Counted from the stretch's first letter, positions 43,404-58,145 are shown. The stretch is DNA of 64,000 bases from Thermoplasmata archaeon (GCA_021810575.1 JAJZIN010000002.1:1-64000); one strand, 5' to 3'. Notes: generated by a model not told the origin, from the sequence alone. A program made the numbers and translations.

Positions 43404-44447
43404 TTAAGCTGTTGGAGTGGTAGTTCTCATGAAAAGATCACTCTGTACTTTCCTTTTTAAGTCTCCAAGCTGGTCAGGTCTAAAAATTCCGTATTCAGTA
43501 ATATATCCCGAGACATACCTGTTAGCCGTTACATCAAACGCGGGATTCCTTGCCTTGCTGTTTTCCGGTCCAATTTTTTTACCATTTACAACAAGCACCT
43601 CTTCCTGGTCTCTCTCCTCTATGGGAATTTCATCCCCAGTTTTTAGATTGAAGTCGAATGTTGTCCCTGGTGCTGCAACGTAAAATGGAATACCATTCTC
43701 CTTTGCAAGAACAGCCTTCTCATATGTACCTATCTTGTTTGCAAAATCCCCATTTGCACAGATCCTGTCCGCACCAACAATTGCCAGATTCACATCGCCC
43801 TTCTTCATGAAATATCCGGCTGCATTGTCTGCAATGATGGCATGATCGATTCCTTCCTGCTCCAGTTCCCACGCGGTCAGCTTTGCTCCCTGAAGCCTTG
43901 GTCTTGTTTCATCTACAAAAACGAATATGTTTTTGCCACTTTCCTTTGCGTATCTCATAGGAGCAAGGGCAGTCCCCCAGTCAACGACTGCAAGGGCTCC
44001 TGCGTTGCAGTGTGTTAGAATCTTTGATCCATCAGCTATCAGTGCGTTACCATATTCTCCTATCTTCTTGCACCTTCCACTTACTTCCTGACTGTATCTC
44101 TCAGCTGCGTGAATATCAAACCCATTGCTCTTCATGAAATCTATGGCCTTGAACAGGTCGTAAGCAGTTGGTCTCGTTTTTCTTATCTTTTCAACTGCCT
44201 CTTCCATATTTTCTCCCTTGATCTTCGCAAGGGCAAGACCATAGGCAGCAGTAACACCAATAGCAGGGGCACCCCTTACAACCATGTGTTTAATTGCATA
44301 TGCAATATCATCTGAATTTTTAGCCCTGTAAAATTCGATCTTTTCAGGAAGGTCCCTCTGCTCTATCAGTACAACTTCATCTTTCTCAAACCAGACTGAC
44401 CTGAATTTTCTCTCTTCACCATCAACGTTAATCTTCATTGAAATCAA
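43404..44447 (-). CDS. mtnA: S-methyl-5-thioribose-1-phosphate isomerase
   Basis: It works in methionine salvage, related to eIF2B subunits. Conserved parts are VRGAPAIGVTAAYGLAL, the catalytic Cys in THCNAGALAVVDWGTAL, DETRPRLQGAKLTAWEL, and the catalytic Asp in IVGADRICANGDFANKIGTY. It has 347 residues. The start may be the ATG at 44447 or three codons later (44438), which matches the family better. Ribose-1,5-bisphosphate isomerase is a relative but lacks this motif set. Confidence 0.92.
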   Translation of the reverse strand: MISMKINVDGEERKFRSVWFEKDEVVLIEQRDLPEKIEFYRAKNSDDIAYAIKHMVVRGAPAIGVTAAYGLALAKIKGENMEEAVEKIRKTRPTAYDLFKAIDFMKSNGFDIHAAERYSQEVSGRCKKIGEYGNALIADGSKILTHCNAGALAVVDWGTALAPMRYAKESGKNIFVFVDETRPRLQGAKLTAWELEQEGIDHAIIADNAAGYFMKKGDVNLAIVGADRICANGDFANKIGTYEKAVLAKENGIPFYVAAPGTTFDFNLKTGDEIPIEERDQEEVLVVNGKKIGPENSKARNPAFDVTANRYVSGYITEYGIFRPDQLGDLKRKVQSDLFMRTTTPTA

Positions 44448-44502
44448 CCTAATATTTCATTTTCCTATTAAACACATTGTCCATATTTCACTATCTAATT
44501 CA

Positions 44503-46512
44503 TTACCAGATCTTAATCTTCCTGAATCTTGAGTTTTTCTTTGAACTTAGATTACTGAATACGTTCTCAAAATCCTCATGGACCTTTGCTGGAATTTCCG
44601 CTCTTATCTTTGCAGGTGAGTGAGGATCATTTGATATTTGATATCTCAACGCATCTTCCTTTACAGATTCTCTCCAGCTCTGAGCCCATCCAAGAAAGAA
44701 TCTCTGCTCAGGGGTCAGTCCATCTATGTTCTTTCTCATTTCAGGGTTTTTACTCAATCTTCTCTGGAGTGCTTCGAATGCAATACTTACCCCTCCAAGA
44801 TCTGCAATATTCTCACCAAGGGTAAGTTCTCCATTAACCTTCAGTCCCGGTAACACCTCCAAACTGCTGTAAATGTCGACGACTTCCTTTGCCCTATCCA
44901 TGAATGCCCTGTCATCGTCTTCTGACCACCATTCCTTCAGGTTTCCATCAAGATCAAACTTTCTACCCTCATCATCAAATCCATGGGAAATCTCGTGAGC
45001 AATTGTACCTCCAGTAGCTCCGTAATTAACGGCATCATCCATTTCTGGATCGAAGAAGGGTGGCTGGAGAATACCTGCTGGAAATACTATCTCATTGTCC
45101 GTTGGTGAGAAATAGGCGTTTACTGTTGGTGGTGTCATCCCCCAAAGTTCCCGATCCACATCCTTTCCAGCCCTTGATGTTTTTCTGTTGAACTCAAACT
45201 GGTTGCATCTCAAAACATTTCCCAAAAAGTCATCCTTTGTTATTTTTATAGAAGAATAATCAATGAATTTAGAAGGGTAACCTATTTTAGCTCTGAATTT
45301 ACTAAATTTTTCCAGGGCTTTCTCCTTTGTTTGTTCTCCCATCCAGGGAAGACTCTTAATCCTTTCAACAAATACTTCCCTTAGGTCCTCTACCATATCG
45401 TGCATTCTTTTTCTGGATTCTTCTCCAAATTCTCTGTCCACATAGAGTTTCCCGAGGGCTTCACCCATTGTTTCGTCTACTATGAAAACAACCTTCTTCC
45501 ATCTCTTCTCCATCTCATTCTGTCCTAGAAGTTTCTTGCGGAAAAAGTCAAAATCCTCTTTTTCTACCTCTTCATGAAGGTATGGAGCGGCAAAATGAAG
45601 AACTTTCCACGTAAGATATTCTTTCCATTCTTCCAGAGAATATTGTTCTTTCAGCAACGAAACTCCTTCGAAAAATTCAGGTTGCCCTACTATTAAGTAA
45701 TCCATTTTATCAAGTTCAGTATCCAGTAAATATTTTCGCATGCTGATATTACCGAAAATTTTGTCAGCATCTTTCATTTCTACCCTGTTGTAATTCCTTT
45801 CAGGGTCCCTCAGTTCAACAGGTTTTCTGCTTGCCCTAGCCATTTCTGTTTCTATATTCATCACAGTTTCTGATATTTTTTCTGCCTTTTCTTTTTCAAC
45901 CCCGTTAAGTTCAAACATTTTTTTTAAATGTGCTTTGTACTCAATTCTTATTTGTTTAAAATTATCTTCAAGATAATAATCCCTGTTGGGAAGTGCCAAT
46001 CCTCCCTGATTAAGATACACTGCGTATTTGTTGCTCTGCTTCTCGTCATTATCCACTTCCAATCTAAAAAGCGCTCTTATTCCTGATCTGTGTAAAAAGG
46101 CTATTATTTCTGGAATATCCTCTTTATCTTTCATTTCATTTATTTTATATAGTATTTCTTCCAGTGGTTTAAATCTCAAACTATTTATTAATTTCAAATC
46201 CATGGCTGAAATATAATATCTCCCCAGCTGGGCTTCAAGGCCCTTATCTTCATGGAAACTTTTTTTGGCGCATTCTTCAAGTATCTTACCAAGTATAAAT
46301 CTGTTCCACTCTATAAGTTCCCAGGTTGCCCCCCACATAAATTTATCTTCAGGTATGGGATGGGTATCAACCCACTTTCCACAGGAATATGTAAAAAAAT
46401 CATCTATGGGATCCACACTCTTATCTAAAAATGAAGTGGAGAAGACTGGTTTTTCAGGTCTTTCATCATCGCTTATGGGTTTTATTCTTTCAAAAAGGTC
46501 TTCGGTTTTCAC
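44503..46512 (-). CDS. M13-family (neprilysin/PepO-like) zinc metallopeptidase
   Basis: It cleaves oligopeptides. The zinc site is GGTIAHEISHGFDDEG (HExxH), with the third ligand Glu in ENIADLGGVSIAFEAL, and the substrate-binding NAYFSP motif is present. It has 669 residues. There is no signal peptide or N-terminal membrane anchor, so it is probably a cytosolic peptidase, in contrast to animal neprilysins. The start is a GTG at 46512. It is followed by mtnA on the same strand after 55 nt. Confidence 0.94.
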   Translation of the reverse strand: MKTEDLFERIKPISDDERPEKPVFSTSFLDKSVDPIDDFFTYSCGKWVDTHPIPEDKFMWGATWELIEWNRFILGKILEECAKKSFHEDKGLEAQLGRYYISAMDLKLINSLRFKPLEEILYKINEMKDKEDIPEIIAFLHRSGIRALFRLEVDNDEKQSNKYAVYLNQGGLALPNRDYYLEDNFKQIRIEYKAHLKKMFELNGVEKEKAEKISETVMNIETEMARASRKPVELRDPERNYNRVEMKDADKIFGNISMRKYLLDTELDKMDYLIVGQPEFFEGVSLLKEQYSLEEWKEYLTWKVLHFAAPYLHEEVEKEDFDFFRKKLLGQNEMEKRWKKVVFIVDETMGEALGKLYVDREFGEESRKRMHDMVEDLREVFVERIKSLPWMGEQTKEKALEKFSKFRAKIGYPSKFIDYSSIKITKDDFLGNVLRCNQFEFNRKTSRAGKDVDRELWGMTPPTVNAYFSPTDNEIVFPAGILQPPFFDPEMDDAVNYGATGGTIAHEISHGFDDEGRKFDLDGNLKEWWSEDDDRAFMDRAKEVVDIYSSLEVLPGLKVNGELTLGENIADLGGVSIAFEALQRRLSKNPEMRKNIDGLTPEQRFFLGWAQSWRESVKEDALRYQISNDPHSPAKIRAEIPAKVHEDFENVFSNLSSKKNSRFRKIKIW

Positions 46513-46837
46513 TATCTGGCATAAGGAAATGGTAAAATAAATTTACTAATCTTAGATTCAAGGCAATAGAGTTTGCATAAGCCTATATTCATCAATTTAC
46601 TGGTTTGTCATGATTCCTGCGAACGGAATAAAATGGTAGATCAATCACTTTTCTCCCAGAAGAGCAGGCTTATTAGTTAAGCTTTTATGCTAAAAGGTAA
46701 TGATACTCTGTATCTAAAAAGGTTTAAAGTCAGCATGCAGTACTTTAGGGATTCTATGGGTTTTCACGTGCAGAATATTGCCAATTATAAAGAATGTTTA
46801 TATTGGAAAAAGTTATTCACATCGCCGGCAAAATTAA
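46513..46837. other. 325-nt spacer upstream of tRNA-Lys(TTT) and RpoH
   Basis: I see no gene. It contains two TATA-like elements for the plus strand: AAAGGTTTAAAG at 46719-46730, very like the stable-RNA promoters here, and GTTTATATT at 46797-46805, about 37 nt before the tRNA. If the first is active, a leader of about 90 nt precedes the tRNA, and a short stable RNA cannot be excluded. Confidence 0.35.
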
Positions 46838-46911
46838 GGGCCCATAGCTCAGCTAGGTAGAGCATCTGGCTTTTAACCAGAGGGTCAGGGGTTCGAACCC
46901 CCTTGGGCCCG
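46838..46911 (+). tRNA. tRNA-Lys (anticodon TTT)
   Basis: This is a 74-nt tRNA without intron. The acceptor pairs GGGCCCA with TGGGCCC, with discriminator G. The anticodon arm CTGG-CTTTTAA-CCAG gives TTT, reading AAA. The T arm is AGGGG-TTCGAAC-CCCCT. It lies only 15 nt before rpoH, so the RNA polymerase operon is probably cotranscribed with it and released by RNase Z cleavage. Confidence 0.97.
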
Positions 46912-46926
46912 TTAAGAGGGATAAAA

Positions 46927-47190
46927 ATGAGTAAATTTAACGTGTTGCACCACGAATTGGTCCCAGAACATTATTTGGTAGAGGAAAAGGATGAGGCTGC
47001 TATTTTAAAGAAGCTACATACAGAGAAAGGAATGTTGCCCCATATTAACGTCACAGACCCTGCTATTAAAGCACTAATGGAGATTCATGGGGATATTGGA
47101 CCTAATAGAATAATTAAGATTGTTAGAAAGAACCCTAATGTAGGAATTACAGAATACTACAGGGTCACAACCAGTGAGGTTTTAAAATGA
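46927..47190 (+). CDS. rpoH: DNA-directed RNA polymerase subunit H (Rpb5-like)
   Basis: This 87-residue protein matches the C-terminal assembly domain of eukaryotic Rpb5: [20 protein letters not shown] near the start, then [14 protein letters not shown] and a C-terminal GITEYYRVT strand. The frame is open upstream into the tRNA; the ATG at 46927 is the family start. It overlaps rpoB by 4 nt. Confidence 0.97.
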   Translation: MSKFNVLHHELVPEHYLVEEKDEAAILKKLHTEKGMLPHINVTDPAIKALMEIHGDIGPNRIIKIVRKNPNVGITEYYRVTTSEVLK

Positions 47191-50100
47191 AAGAAATTGT
47201 TGAATCGTTTTTTAAGAATGAAAGTATTGTAAATCACCAGATTGACTCAATGAATGCATTTGTTGCAACACCAGATAATCCAGACAGTTTAATGCAGAAA
47301 ATAGTAGACGAAACTAAACTGTCAGATGATGATGAACCTGGAGTTATTACACTCGACAAGACAAAAACAGCAGGAAAAGAAATAAAAATATACTTTGGAA
47401 GACAGAAGGAGAGAGGCAGGTTCGTAGGAGATACGACCATAAGGGTTGATATGCCAGAAATTAAGGAAGCATCTGGTGCAATAAATCAAATAACACCCCA
47501 GGAAGCAAGGATAAGAGATTTAAATTATACTGCACCTATTAGTCTTAAACTCAGGGTATCCGAAGACGGCATAGAAAGAGAACCCGAAACCATTAAGATC
47601 GGCGAAATGCCAGTGATGGTTAGAACTAAAGTATGCACACTGTACGGATCAAATCTAGACAGGTACATTGAAAAAACAAATGGGGAGAAAAATAATGCCC
47701 CAATCAATGGAACCAGAAAACAGAAATTACAGTATGTGGGTGAAGATCCAACTGATTCAGGAGGATATTTTATTATAGGTGGAAGTGAAAGAGTCATTGT
47801 ATCACTGGAGGATCTTGCACCAAATAAGATTCTCGTTGAAAAGGAAGAGAAGTATGAAACACAGGTTGAGATTGCCAAGGTATTCTCTCAGGCTGGAGGA
47901 TACAGAGCCATGACTGCTCTGGAAAAGAGTAGAGACGGTGATATCAACGTTTCTATTCCAAGCGTACCTGGTTCAATACCTCTTGTTATTCTGATGAAGG
48001 CTCTGGGTATGGAAAAGGATAACGAAATTCATGATGCAATATTTTCAGTAAGCGGAATGAACCCAATTATTTATTATAATCTTGAGGCCGCCAGAGACCC
48101 AAAGATTCACCCACCAAATGGTGTTGTTTTTACAGAAGATGCTATTAACTATTTGGAAAAGAGATTTGCTGCAGGTCAGGCAAAAGACTTCAGGGAAAAG
48201 AAAATTTCACAGATTATAGACAAATCGCTCCTCCCACATCTTGGTGACAAGATTGAGGATAGATTCAAAAAAGCGCTTTACTTAGGTAGAATGGCAAGAT
48301 CATTGCTAGAACTTAATCTTGGAATTAGGAAAGAGGATGACAAGGATCATTTATCAAACAAGAGGGTAAAACTGGCAGGGGACCTTATGGACGAACTTTT
48401 CAGAAACGCTTTTCAGTCCGTTGTTAAAGATTTGAAATATCAGCTTGAAAAGACATATAACAGAAAGAAAGGTTTGAGAATCAAACCAGCCATAAGGCAG
48501 GATCTTTTAACACAAAAAATACTCCACGCCATGTCTACAGGAAACTGGATAGGTGGAAAAACCGGTGTATCCCAGCTTTTAGATCGTGTTTCAAATGTTA
48601 GCACACTGAGTCATCTGAGAAGGATTATTTCTCCGTTAACAAGATCACAGCCACATTTTGAGGCAAGAGATCTTCACCCAACTCAATGGGGTAGAATATG
48701 TCCTAACGAAACACCTGAAGGCCAGAATTGCGGACTGGTGAAGAATGGTGCCCTTTTGATGAATATATCAGAAGGAGCGGAACCCCTTGACATAGTGGAA
48801 TTCCTGAATGCTAACGGAATCAGGGAACCAACAAAGGAAGAAGGAAGCATGGGGAGAGTATATATCAACGGCGATCTGGTTGGGTACCATGAAGATCCAA
48901 TTGGACTGACAAACACCATCAGAAAGACCAGAAGAAAAGGGGAACTATCATCAGAGGTTAATGTAAGATATGATGATTCTACAAACGAGGTAATTATAAA
49001 CTGTGATAGGGGAAGAATTAGAAGACCATTAATTGTAGTTGAAGATGGTAAACCGAACATATCAAGAGAAACTCTTGAAAAGTTAAGATTGGGTGATATG
49101 GAACTAAAGGACCTTACATCCATAGGGGCTATTGAATGGATTGATGCTGAAGAGGAAGAAAATCTTTACATTTCATTATATGCCTATGACTTCCCGGAAA
49201 GATGTCCAAGATGCGACACTCTTCTTTACAGAGGTATTGTAGAATGGGTCAATCAGGGAGAGTCTAAGATAAAACTGATGTGCCAGAAATGTGGTAAGGA
49301 ATTTGATGGAAAAAGCTTACTGTCAAAGGAACACACCCATCTTGAAATTGATCCATCAATGATTCTTGGAGTCACCGCATCAATGATACCATATCCTGAG
49401 CACAATTCATCACCAAGAGTCACCATGGCGTCTGCGATGACTAAACAGAGTATCGGGTTATCAGCAACAAACTTCAGGACAAGAACAGATACAAGAGGAC
49501 ATTTCATGCATTATCCTCAAATCCCAATGGTGAAGACACAGGTAATGGATTATGTGCATTACGATAAAAGACCTGCAGGACAGAATTTTGTGGTTGCCAT
49601 AGTATCATACCAGGGATACAATATCCAGGATGCTATTGTTTTCAATAAATCTGCTGTAGAGAGGGGTCTTGGAAGAAGTAACTTCTTCAGAACATATACT
49701 GCCGAAGAAAGAAGATACCCTGGAGGACAGGAGGATCGATTTGAAATTCCAACACATGACGTAATGGGAGCTAGAATGGAAAATTTCTACATGAATCTTG
49801 ATCAGGATGGTATTATAAATCCTGAAGCCTATGTTGAAGGTTCTGATGTACTTGTTGGAAAGACATCACCACCCAGATTCCTTGAAGAGGGAAATGAGAG
49901 GCTGGGTCCACAGAAGAGGAGAGAATCATCCATAACCATGAGGCCAAACGAAAACGGATATGTGGATAATGTTATACTAACTGTATCAGAAAGCAACAGT
50001 AAAATTGTTAAGATTAAGGTGAGAAGTGACAGGATTCCAGAGCTTGGAGACAAATTTGCATCCAGGCACGGGCAAAAGGGTGTAATCGGGGCACTTATTG

Positions 50101-50785
50101 CCCAGGAGGATATGCCATTCACAGAATCAGGAATTATCCCTGATATTCTCATAAATCCACATGCAATCCCTTCAAGAATGACCATTGGTCATATACTGGA
50201 AATGATTGGGGGAAAGGTTGCCTCAATGAGGGGAAGTACTGTAGATGGTACAATATTCAAGGGGGAACCGGAACAGTCCCTAAGAGAAGAGCTTCTGAAA
50301 TATGGTCTTACCTATGACTGTACTGAAACAATGTATGATGGAATAACCGGAAAGAGACTGGAAGCACAGATATTCACTGGAGTAATATATTACCAGAAAC
50401 TTCATCATATGGTTGCAGGTAAATTCCATGCAAGATCAAGGGGACCGGTGCAGATACTAACCAGGCAGCCAACAGAAGGTAGGTCAAGACAGGGAGGACT
50501 GAGATTTGGTGAAATGGAGAGAGATACCTTAATCGCACACGGAGCCGCCATGGTTATAAAGGACAGACTTCTTGATCAGAGTGATGGCACAATACTGTAT
50601 GTGTGCGGTAACCAGTCATGCGGTCATATTGCAATTATGGATAGGAGAAAAGGTACTTTGAGATGCCCGGTTTGTGGAAATACTGGAAATATACATCCAG
50701 TTGAAACAAGCTATGCATTCAAGCTGATGAGAGATGAACTGATGTCAATGGGTGTAATGATGAGATTAATACTGGGTGATCTGAA

Positions 50786-50789
<4 letters not shown>
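47187..50789 (+). CDS. rpoB: RNA polymerase subunit B (fused B' and B'')
   Basis: This is the second-largest polymerase subunit. At 1200 residues it is one piece, unlike the split B''/B' of methanogens and haloarchaea. Features include [14 protein letters not shown], the fork region, [75 protein letters not shown] and the C-terminal zinc site [13 protein letters not shown] with CPVCG. A second cysteine site, [11 protein letters not shown] and CQKCGKEF, lies near residue 675. It overlaps rpoA1 by 4 nt. Confidence 0.98.
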
Positions 50790-55074
<4,285 letters not shown>

Positions 55075-55076
55075 AC

Positions 55077-55520
55077 TTGGCTTCGAAAGGAATAGTTATT
55101 GACAACAGGATAATGGAATACAGGGCACTTTTTGAAAAGGTTGCCAGAGGAGTACAGCCAGAAGAATGCATGGAGAACGAAGACATGGTGGTGTTTATCG
55201 TGGGGGAAAGAAGAATGGCAGAGATGTTCAAAAGAAATCAAAATGTCATTCAAAACCTCAGGGAAAAGATAAACAAACACATTCTGGTTGCCGAGTATTC
55301 CAAAGACCTTCTCACATTTATCAAGAATCTGTATTTCAGATACGGGGTTAAGGAGATCGACATTTCATGGAAACAGGGTCAGGTTGACGTTCAGGTCGGT
55401 GTGGAATTATCTGAGGTTGGAAAGGCCATTGGCAAAGAGGGTAGAAACGTAAAACTCATGAAGGAAGTTGCATCAAGGTTTTACGAAATAAGGAATTTTG
55501 GGATTAAGCAGCCTGCCTGA
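55077..55520 (+). CDS. nusA: NusA-like KH-domain protein
   Basis: Archaeal NusA-like proteins carry the two KH domains only and bind RNA in transcription. The 147-residue protein has KH1 with MVVFIVGERRMAEMFKRNQN and KH2 with VGKAIGKEGRNVKLMKEVA. The start is a TTG at 55077 with GGGTGAAT upstream. In many archaea eL30 lies between rpoA2 and nusA; here there are only 2 nt. Confidence 0.94.
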   Translation: MASKGIVIDNRIMEYRALFEKVARGVQPEECMENEDMVVFIVGERRMAEMFKRNQNVIQNLREKINKHILVAEYSKDLLTFIKNLYFRYGVKEIDISWKQGQVDVQVGVELSEVGKAIGKEGRNVKLMKEVASRFYEIRNFGIKQPA

Positions 55521-55617
55521 TCCTTTTTACCCATATTTTTAGTTTTAGAGGAAAAACTTCGGTTATAAAAGTAAATATACGGAAATCGTATGACATACTA
55601 CAACATGAGAGGTTATA

Positions 55618-55947
55618 ATGCCGTATAAGAATAATGACGATAATGAAGAAAATTTTACGAGAGTAATAGTTCCAAACAAGAGAAAGGGTGAACTCTATGG
55701 TATAGTTGAAAAGCTATCAGGTGGGTCCCATCTTTCAGTTATGTGTGAGGATGGCTACACAAGAACGGCCAGGATACCAGGTAAGATGAAGAAGAGGATG
55801 TGGATAAGGGAAAACGATCTGGTAATCGTAAAGCCATGGCAGTTCCAGACAGAAAAGGCTGATATTGTTTACAGGTATACTCAAACACAGGCAAATTATC
55901 TGAGCAGAAATTCTGCTCTGCCAGAACTTATTAACATATTTAAATAG
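55618..55947 (+). CDS. Translation initiation factor aIF1A
   Basis: aIF1A binds the A site of the 30S during initiation. The 109-residue OB-fold protein shows GELYGIVEKLSGGSHLSVMC, then RTARIPGKMKKRMWIRENDLVIVKPW. TATA-like sequence GGTTATAAAAG at 55560-55570 predicts a leader of about 30 nt. It starts a run of three genes with RIO1 and a KH protein. Confidence 0.95.
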   Translation: MPYKNNDDNEENFTRVIVPNKRKGELYGIVEKLSGGSHLSVMCEDGYTRTARIPGKMKKRMWIRENDLVIVKPWQFQTEKADIVYRYTQTQANYLSRNSALPELINIFK

Positions 55948-55955
55948 AGCAAGAG

Positions 55956-56714
55956 ATGGAAGATAAAAGCGCACTGAAACAGCTAATTGACAGGGACGAA
56001 TTCAATTTCAATGAGTTCATAGACGAAAAGACCGAAGGTCTTGTTTTTGACAAAAGAACCCTTGACAACATATATACCCTCTTCAAGCAGTTCAATATAA
56101 AATATGTTGACTATCCCATATCATCAGGGAAGGAATCACTGGTCTTCAAGGTGGAAGGAGAGAAGAAGGGTATTGTGATGAAGATATTTAAAACATCAAC
56201 ACTGAGATTTCAGCATATAAATGACTATATAGATGGAGACCCAAGATTTGCAAAGCAGAGAAAATCAAGGGGATCACTTATATTCGTCTGGGCAAGGAAG
56301 GAATATGCCAATCTTCTGGAGTGCAGAAAATTTGGTATACGAACACCAGAACCCATGGCAGTGGAAAAGAACATAATCCTCATGAGTTACATTGGTGACA
56401 GGAGGTCTCCGGCAAAGAAGTTAAAGGATGTGAACGAGCAGGATATGCAGTTATATTTTAATTCATCAATGAACGAATACAGGAAGATGGTGGAAAAGGC
56501 AAAAATTATCCATGCTGATTTCAGTGAATATAATGTACTCTGTTACCGAAAGAAATCCTATATTATTGATATGGGTCAGGCTGTTTCATATAAGCATCCA
56601 AAGGCAAAGGACTTTCTTGTGAGGGATATGAATAATATGAAGGCATTTGCAAAGAGAAATGGCTTGGAATTTAATTTAGATGAGCCAGTATTTCCAGGTG
56701 AAAGAGATGAGTGA
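55956..56714 (+). CDS. rio1: RIO1-type serine protein kinase / ATPase
   Basis: RIO1 acts in late 30S maturation. The 252-residue protein has the short glycine-poor loop SSGKESLVFKV, the invariant Lys in IVMKIFK, the RIO1 signature WARKEYANLLECRKFGIRTPEP, catalytic HADFSEYN and the metal Asp in IIDMGQAV. It follows aIF1A after 8 nt and overlaps the KH gene by 8 nt. Confidence 0.95.
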   Translation: MEDKSALKQLIDRDEFNFNEFIDEKTEGLVFDKRTLDNIYTLFKQFNIKYVDYPISSGKESLVFKVEGEKKGIVMKIFKTSTLRFQHINDYIDGDPRFAKQRKSRGSLIFVWARKEYANLLECRKFGIRTPEPMAVEKNIILMSYIGDRRSPAKKLKDVNEQDMQLYFNSSMNEYRKMVEKAKIIHADFSEYNVLCYRKKSYIIDMGQAVSYKHPKAKDFLVRDMNNMKAFAKRNGLEFNLDEPVFPGERDE

Positions 56715-57285
56715 GGAAAGCGATCACATAGAAAATTCAATCAGTATAAGAATACCAAGAGACAGGATAGGTGCTCTGGTAGGTAGGGAAGGAAAAACAA
56801 AGAAAGACATAGAGGAAATGTCGGGATGCATTCTTGACATAGACTCTACGGATGGAGATATTCTGGTAACTGCAAAGGAAAGTACAGATCCACTGAAGGT
56901 AAACGCAACAGCTGAGGTAGTGAAGGCCATAGGAAGAGGTTTCAGTCCGGAAAGGGCATTCTATCTTTATAGCGATGGATTTCAGCTTGTGGTAATTTCT
57001 CTCAGGGAATTTGCAAGAAAAGGATCAAACAGGATCAATGAAATAAAGGGAAGAATTATAGGCAGGCAGGGGAAAACAAGGCAAATAGTTGAAGATATCA
57101 CAGACTGCTTCGTATGCGTTTATGGTGATACTGTATCTCTCATAGGAGATTACATTTCAATGAGATATGCACTGCAGGCACTTCAGATGATAATCGAGGG
57201 AAAGAAGCAGAGAACAGTTTACACCTACCTAGAATCAAAGGCAAAGGAACTTAAGGCAGAAAGGATCGCAGAATCTTTCAGATAA
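56707..57285 (+). CDS. KH-domain protein, Pno1/Dim2-like ribosome biogenesis factor
   Basis: The protein has two KH domains: residues 15-75 (IRIPRDRIGALVGREGKTKKD) and 100-165 (IKGRIIGRQGKTRQIVEDITDC). This matches archaeal relatives of Dim2/Pno1, partners of RIO1 and Nob1 in 30S maturation. The ATG at 56707 overlaps the RIO1 end, giving 192 residues. An upstream ATG at 56680 lies in the RIO1 gene. Confidence 0.93.
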   Translation: MSEESDHIENSISIRIPRDRIGALVGREGKTKKDIEEMSGCILDIDSTDGDILVTAKESTDPLKVNATAEVVKAIGRGFSPERAFYLYSDGFQLVVISLREFARKGSNRINEIKGRIIGRQGKTRQIVEDITDCFVCVYGDTVSLIGDYISMRYALQALQMIIEGKKQRTVYTYLESKAKELKAERIAESFR

Positions 57286-57398
57286 TTTCATTTTTACAAA
57301 TTTCAAATCATGATTTTTGGTGTACTCATTGAATACAGCATAAAATAGGCAGGATCACATTAATAACATATATATCCAAATAACAAATACGGTATAAC

Positions 57399-57473
57399 AG
57401 CGGGGTGGGGTAGTTAGGAAATCCCGACGGGCTCATAACCCGTAGATCGATGGTTCAAATCCATTCCCCGCTA
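57399..57473 (+). tRNA. Initiator tRNA-Met (anticodon CAT)
   Basis: This is a 75-nt tRNA. The acceptor pairs AGCGGGG with CCCCGCT, discriminator A. The anticodon arm ACGGG-CTCATAA-CCCGT has the three consecutive G-C pairs typical of initiators, and A1-U72 fits archaeal initiator tRNAs. TATA-like ACATATATATCC at 57367-57378 lies about 27 nt upstream. The last three bases are also the hemD stop codon on the other strand. Confidence 0.96.
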
Positions 57474-58145
57474 TTGCGAATTTATGAAGTCTATAAGTTC
57501 ACTGAATGATTTCTTTCCATCAAATCTTATATTCACGAAGCCTGCTTCTTTTAGGGTTGAAAAAGTTGTCTTTCCAATAGGATAGGCAGGATTATCTAAA
57601 TATCTACCACCAGTATACTGATTGAATAATTTGACCTCGAGTGGTGAAGTGAATATCAGGGCTATTTGTTTATTCTTTACGGCCCTGGCTATGTTATCTC
57701 TCTGATCGATATTCTCATATTTGTAAAGATAGAAGTTTTCACTGTAAATTCCTGCCTTCCTTAGATCTTCATTGAGCACACTGGAATGGGTCATGCCTCT
57801 AGGAATCAGTACCCTTTTTGGCTTATAATCCGCTATAAAAGATGCAAAGCCTCCAGAATAGGAATCACTGCATACCAGTGGATTGTTGACATATTTCATC
57901 AATTCTCTTGCAGTGGAATCACCAATGGAGAATATCATCATCTTTTCATCGATTTCACTGTATATACTGAAAAAATATCTGACTCCTGTGGAACTGGTGA
58001 AAGCAATACCATCAAACATTTCAAGATCCAGAGATTTTACATTATCAAGTTTTAAGATCCTTACTAAAGGTATATTCAGAACCTCTTTTCCCCTTATTTC
58101 AACCTCTTTGAATTTTTCTTCTGGTCTAAAGCTAATAATCACCAT
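57471..58145 (-). CDS. hemD: Uroporphyrinogen-III synthase
   Basis: It cyclises and rearranges hydroxymethylbilane to uroporphyrinogen III. The 224-residue protein is divergent as usual for this family; recognisable are IAFTSSTGVRYFFSIY, IFSIGDSTARELMKY, LIPRGMTHSSVLNEDLRKAG and LIFTSPLEVKLFNQY. Context within hemL-hemC-hemD supports the call. Its TAG stop lies in the 3' end of the initiator tRNA gene. It overlaps hemC by 14 nt. Confidence 0.9.
   Translation of the reverse strand: MVIISFRPEEKFKEVEIRGKEVLNIPLVRILKLDNVKSLDLEMFDGIAFTSSTGVRYFFSIYSEIDEKMMIFSIGDSTARELMKYVNNPLVCSDSYSGGFASFIADYKPKRVLIPRGMTHSSVLNEDLRKAGIYSENFYLYKYENIDQRDNIARAVKNKQIALIFTSPLEVKLFNQYTGGRYLDNPAYPIGKTTFSTLKEAGFVNIRFDGKKSFSELIDFINSQ

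Noticed and set aside
46561..46575. The short sequence AAGGCAATAGA occurring here and again near 60274
   Set aside because: Two copies of an 11-mer in 64 kb of AT-rich DNA is not beyond chance, and the contexts differ.
46903..46926. An upstream extension of rpoH into the tRNA
   Set aside because: The extra codons would come from the tRNA acceptor stem; the family start and spacing fit the ATG at 46927.
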